Assembly: GCF_003148685.1 (NCBI RefSeq)
Contig: NZ_QGGR01000002.1
Span: 620,001 to 684,000, forward strand
DNA from: Actinoplanes xinjiangensis
GTDB taxonomy: Bacteria; Actinomycetota; Actinomycetes; Mycobacteriales; Micromonosporaceae
Reading direction: 5' to 3'
Length of the DNA: 64,000 nucleotides
Position numbers and translations under genes: made by a program. Under the pieces are notes generated by a model. The model was not told where the DNA came from, did not search any database, and saw only the letters and a list, made by a program, of their open reading frames with translations. Every line of letters begins with the position of its first letter. Position 1 is the stretch's first letter. This document shows, one piece after another, positions 61,656-64,000 of this stretch.

Positions 61656-61949
61656 GGTCGCTTCCTAACTCGCGCGCTTCGATTCCGTCAGGCAAGATCG
61701 ACGGCAGGCCAGAGCGACTGTAAAACCTCAACCTAGGTTCAGATCAAAGCGACCCCGATCCACAAACCCCCCAAACCGGACTTAGGGCACCCTTACGCAA
61801 GTCGCTGAGCAGGGAAAACAGCAATTTCTGTGTGACCGGTCTCCCCCACACCGACCGTCCCGCCCTACAGGAACGAGGCCCCCCGGGGCATCGACGCCCC
61901 TTGTTAGACTTCGACACTTCCGCCGGAGTTCGGCGACCACGGGGGGACG
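61656..61949. promoter_or_regulatory. Divergent control region of fprA and the WXG-toxin operon
   Basis: No gene was accepted in this 294-base gap. It is comparatively AT-rich. It contains the perfect palindrome AACCTAGGTT (61731-61740) and TTAGGGCACCCTTACGCAA (61782-61800), which matches the DtxR/IdeR consensus at 12 of 19 positions. The latter is only a weak candidate iron box. Promoters for both directions should lie here. Confidence 0.45.
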
Positions 61950-62351
61950 ATGGACGAGCTGCTGGACCCCGACGCCTCACAGGCCTACCTCCGCGGCTGG
62001 CAGGAGCGCATCGCCCGCAACGCCGCGAACGCCCGCGACGCCGCCGACCGGATCGCCGCCGTCCGCGCCACCGCCGGCGACGGCAACGGCCTCACCGAGG
62101 TGACCGTCGACTCCACCGGCACACTCCTCGACATCCGCTTCACCGACCGCATCCACCGCGTCCCACCCGACGCCGTCGCCCGCGCGGTCCTCGCCGCGTC
62201 CGCCGCCGCCCGGCGGACCGCCGCCGAACAGTCCCGCGCCGTCGTCACCGAGACGCTCGGCCCCGACTCACCGGCGGCCCGGGCCATCACCGCCCAGATC
62301 GACGCCCGTGCGGCCACCGACCACGGACGACGGGAGGGTCACCGTGCCTGA
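61950..62351 (+). CDS. YbaB/EbfC-like protein heading a type VII-style toxin operon
   Basis: A 133-residue protein like the YbaB/EbfC-family proteins often found beside WXG100 genes in actinobacteria. A long N-terminal helix (YLRGWQERIARNAANARDAA) is followed by the short sheet TEVTVDSTGTLLDIRFTD and a C-terminal helical part (AVARAVLAASAAARRTAAEQ). ATG 61950 follows GGGGGGACG. The next gene overlaps by eight bases. In such operons this protein may act as a chaperone or adaptor for the secreted partners rather than as a nucleoid protein. That role is inferred from context. Confidence 0.82.
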   Translation: MDELLDPDASQAYLRGWQERIARNAANARDAADRIAAVRATAGDGNGLTEVTVDSTGTLLDIRFTDRIHRVPPDAVARAVLAASAAARRTAAEQSRAVVTETLGPDSPAARAITAQIDARAATDHGRREGHRA

Positions 62352-62655
62352 CGGGTTCTCCGCGGACACGGAGCAGATCCGCGAGCATGCGGCGAAGATC
62401 GCCGAGGTCCGCGACAGGTTCGCCGCGGTCACGGCCGCGAGCGCGGCCATCACCCGCGACGACGCCGCCTACGGCCTGCTGTGCGGGTGGATGTCCGGGA
62501 TCCTGGAGGAGCGGCACGAGGCCCAGAAGACCATTCTCTCGTACGTCGAGGAGAACCTCCGCCTGGCGCAGGAGGCTCTGATCCGTACCGGTCAGGACTA
62601 TGCCGCCACCGACACGGCCGCCGCGGACCGTATCCGCCGTGCCGGGAACCTCTGA
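62344..62655 (+). CDS. EspC/WXG100-like small helical protein
   Basis: A 103-residue all-helical protein of the ESX-secreted small-partner type. Two long helices (DTEQIREHAAKIAEVRDRFA and GILEERHEAQKTILSYVEEN) flank a turn with a tryptophan-glycine pair (LCGWMSG, W-x-x-G instead of W-x-G). The C-terminal helix has YAATDTAAADRIR, near the Y-x-x-x-D/E type VII export signal. GTG 62344 has GGAGGG six bases upstream and overlaps the previous gene. It is probably secreted as a partner of the toxin operon. Confidence 0.8.
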   Translation: MPDGFSADTEQIREHAAKIAEVRDRFAAVTAASAAITRDDAAYGLLCGWMSGILEERHEAQKTILSYVEENLRLAQEALIRTGQDYAATDTAAADRIRRAGNL

Positions 62656-62666
62656 GGGGCCCGCCG

Positions 62667-63359
62667 ATGACCCTCGTCGCCGCCACCACGTCCACCACCA
62701 CGGGCACCACCGGGTTGTCCCTGGCGGAGAGCTTCCAGGGCGCCCGGGAAGCCGTGGAGAGCGGCAGCTGGGCGGACCGGGCCCTGGCCGGCGGCGCGTT
62801 CGCCGCCGAGACCGTCGCCACGGTGATCGACCCGTTCAGTGCCCTGCTCGCCAACGGCCTCGGCTGGGCGATGGAACACTTCGCGCCGCTCCGGGAGATC
62901 CTCGACAGACTCGCCGGTCTCCCCGACCTGGTCGCCGCCCACGCCGCCACCTGGCAGAACATGGCAGGCGAACTCCACTCGATGGCCGCCGACCTGCAGG
63001 GCTGCCTGTCCACCGGCCTCCCCGACTGGCAGGGCACCGCCGCCACCACCTACCAGAACCTGATGGCGAACAACGTCGACGTCCTCGACGGGCTGGGCGT
63101 CCTGGCCACCACCATGTCATCGGCCACCCGGGCCGCCGGCAACCTGGTCACGTTCACCCGGGACCTGGTCCGCGACCTGATCGCCGACCTGGTCGCCCGC
63201 GTGATCGTCTGGGCCGGCGAGGCCCTCCTGATCGTCACCATCCCGGTGGTGGCCGCCCAGATCGCCTCGGCGGTCGTCAAGTGGGCCGGCCGGATCGCCT
63301 CGTACACGAGCGCCCTCGTCACCAGCCTCACCAACCTGACCCGCCTCCTCAACGGCTGA
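62667..63359 (+). CDS. WXG-motif helical protein with C-terminal membrane-like segments
   Basis: A 230-residue helical protein. The middle has a WXG100-like hairpin with W-x-G in GLPDWQGTAATTYQNLMANN (about residue 116). The C-terminal part is strongly hydrophobic (VIVWAGEALLIVTIPVVAAQ, then another short stretch). It resembles N-terminal segments of actinobacterial type VII polymorphic toxins, here as a separate protein. ATG 62667 lies 11 bases after the previous stop, and the toxin gene begins 9 bases after this one stops. It probably serves as export or delivery partner of the toxin. Confidence 0.78.
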   Translation: MTLVAATTSTTTGTTGLSLAESFQGAREAVESGSWADRALAGGAFAAETVATVIDPFSALLANGLGWAMEHFAPLREILDRLAGLPDLVAAHAATWQNMAGELHSMAADLQGCLSTGLPDWQGTAATTYQNLMANNVDVLDGLGVLATTMSSATRAAGNLVTFTRDLVRDLIADLVARVIVWAGEALLIVTIPVVAAQIASAVVKWAGRIASYTSALVTSLTNLTRLLNG

Positions 63360-63368
63360 GCCCCGCCG

Positions 63369-64000
63369 ATGACCCCGAGACCCCGCGGCACCGGCGGCGG
63401 CGACACCCCGGACGGCCCCGGAAGCGGCCCACGCCCCCACGGCGGCGCCCCTTCGGGAGGCGGCGGCGTCCGCTCGAACGAGGCCGCCGCCATGGCCACC
63501 GCCCACCAGGGCCGAGCCGGTAACGGGCCGGCCGCCACCCCCTTCGACGTCGCGCGCGGTCAGCCCGACCACCTGCACACCCGGATGACCGGCACCCCCG
63601 GCGGCACGCCCACCGGCCCTCTCACCGAGGTCAGGGCAGGGCCTGACGTCACCGTCCGGCGCTCCGACGAAATGGAGAACTCGGCGGCCGCGCTTCTGGC
63701 GGATTCGGGATATCGCATTCACCAGAACCCCACGCGTGGGGAGGTCGCGCAGGCACGGGCCAACACCGGGGACACCGGCCTACCCACGAAGAACCCGGAC
63801 TACCTGATCGAGGGACGCGTGTTCGACTGCTACTCGCCGACGGAGCCGGAGAAGTCGCTACGAGGCATCTGGACCGAGACCAAGAACAAGGTCGTGAAGG
63901 AGCAGACTCAACGTGTCGTGGTGAACCTGGAGGATTGGCGAGGCGACGTGCGAGACCTCCAGCGACAGTTCGACGGCTGGCCCATCAACGGACTCAAAGA
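63369..64000 (+). CDS. Polymorphic toxin with CdiA-type tRNA-nuclease C-terminal domain (incomplete)
   Basis: 210 residues are visible before the window ends. Residues 1-~95 are a Gly/Pro/Ala-rich linker with little structure. From about residue 100 the sequence matches the CdiA_C-type nuclease domain. It shows ENSAAALLADSGYRIHQNPT, NPDYLIEGRVFDCYSPTEPE, ETKNKVVKEQTQRVVVNLED and LQRQFDGWPINGLK, as in contact-dependent inhibition toxins that cut tRNA. The domain has more A/T-ending codons (gat, gaa, gga, cta, caa) than its neighbours, which suggests exchange of toxin modules. It is the fourth gene of the type VII-style operon. A linked immunity gene is expected just beyond 64000. Confidence 0.82.
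   Translation, partial: MTPRPRGTGGGDTPDGPGSGPRPHGGAPSGGGGVRSNEAAAMATAHQGRAGNGPAATPFDVARGQPDHLHTRMTGTPGGTPTGPLTEVRAGPDVTVRRSDEMENSAAALLADSGYRIHQNPTRGEVAQARANTGDTGLPTKNPDYLIEGRVFDCYSPTEPEKSLRGIWTETKNKVVKEQTQRVVVNLEDWRGDVRDLQRQFDGWPINGLK

Overview
The window is very GC-rich DNA with tightly packed genes, GTG/TTG starts and purine-rich ribosome binding sites. The gene families point to a filamentous actinobacterium, most likely Micromonosporaceae (Actinoplanes-like). That placement is inferred from gene content, not from a marker gene. No rRNA, tRNA, CRISPR array, insertion sequence or phage gene was seen.

Layout. 1-4.5 kb holds aerobic cobalamin synthesis: a partial cobN under a cobalamin riboswitch, divergent from cobG-cobH-cobIJ. 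4.6-17.2 kb is a surface-glycan locus: a secreted glycosidase, then a leftward run with a GT4, a Wzx-like flippase fused in frame to a second GT4, a repeat-rich membrane protein, a GT-C-like membrane protein, another GT4, a GT2 and a secreted L-type lectin. 17.4-31 kb is mixed metabolism: a dimethylglycine oxidase-like enzyme, glycerophosphodiesterase, a repeat-bearing surface protein, an iron-box siderophore-interacting protein, a CynX-like MFS carrier, a GT39-like protein, a phosphopantetheinyl transferase, SRPBCC, glycogen phosphorylase and an AAA ATPase that seems to start with CTG.

31-36.5 kb holds a SigE-type sigma factor with its membrane partner, then three pseudopilin-like proteins, one carrying a ricin-type lectin and one putative Ig repeats. 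36.5-40.8 kb has a polyprenyl synthase, an acyl-CoA dehydrogenase and a secreted VWA protein pair. 41.7-46.9 kb has a PadR/membrane-protein pair and a quinate/shikimate catabolic locus (aroE-like dehydrogenase, quiC-like dehydratase, TetR). The locus includes an Nramp-fold transporter that lacks the usual metal-binding motifs. 47.2-52 kb is a MoxR-DUF58-VWA-VWA operon preceded by an S1C protease. 52.2-55.4 kb has a small secreted protein, a TAT-type carbonic anhydrase and a long acyl-CoA dehydrogenase.

Two regions stand out. At 55.4-60.2 kb a membrane-anchored GH18 enzyme is divergent from a 1009-residue protein that joins a processive GT2 synthase to a degenerate EAL domain. This looks like a polysaccharide synthase with its own c-di-GMP sensor, paired with a trimming enzyme. 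At 61.9-64.0 kb a four-gene operon of YbaB-like, EspC/WXG100-like and WXG-like proteins leads into a toxin whose C-terminus resembles a CdiA-type tRNA nuclease. It runs off the window before any immunity gene. Between them lies an FprA-like NADP-ferredoxin reductase.
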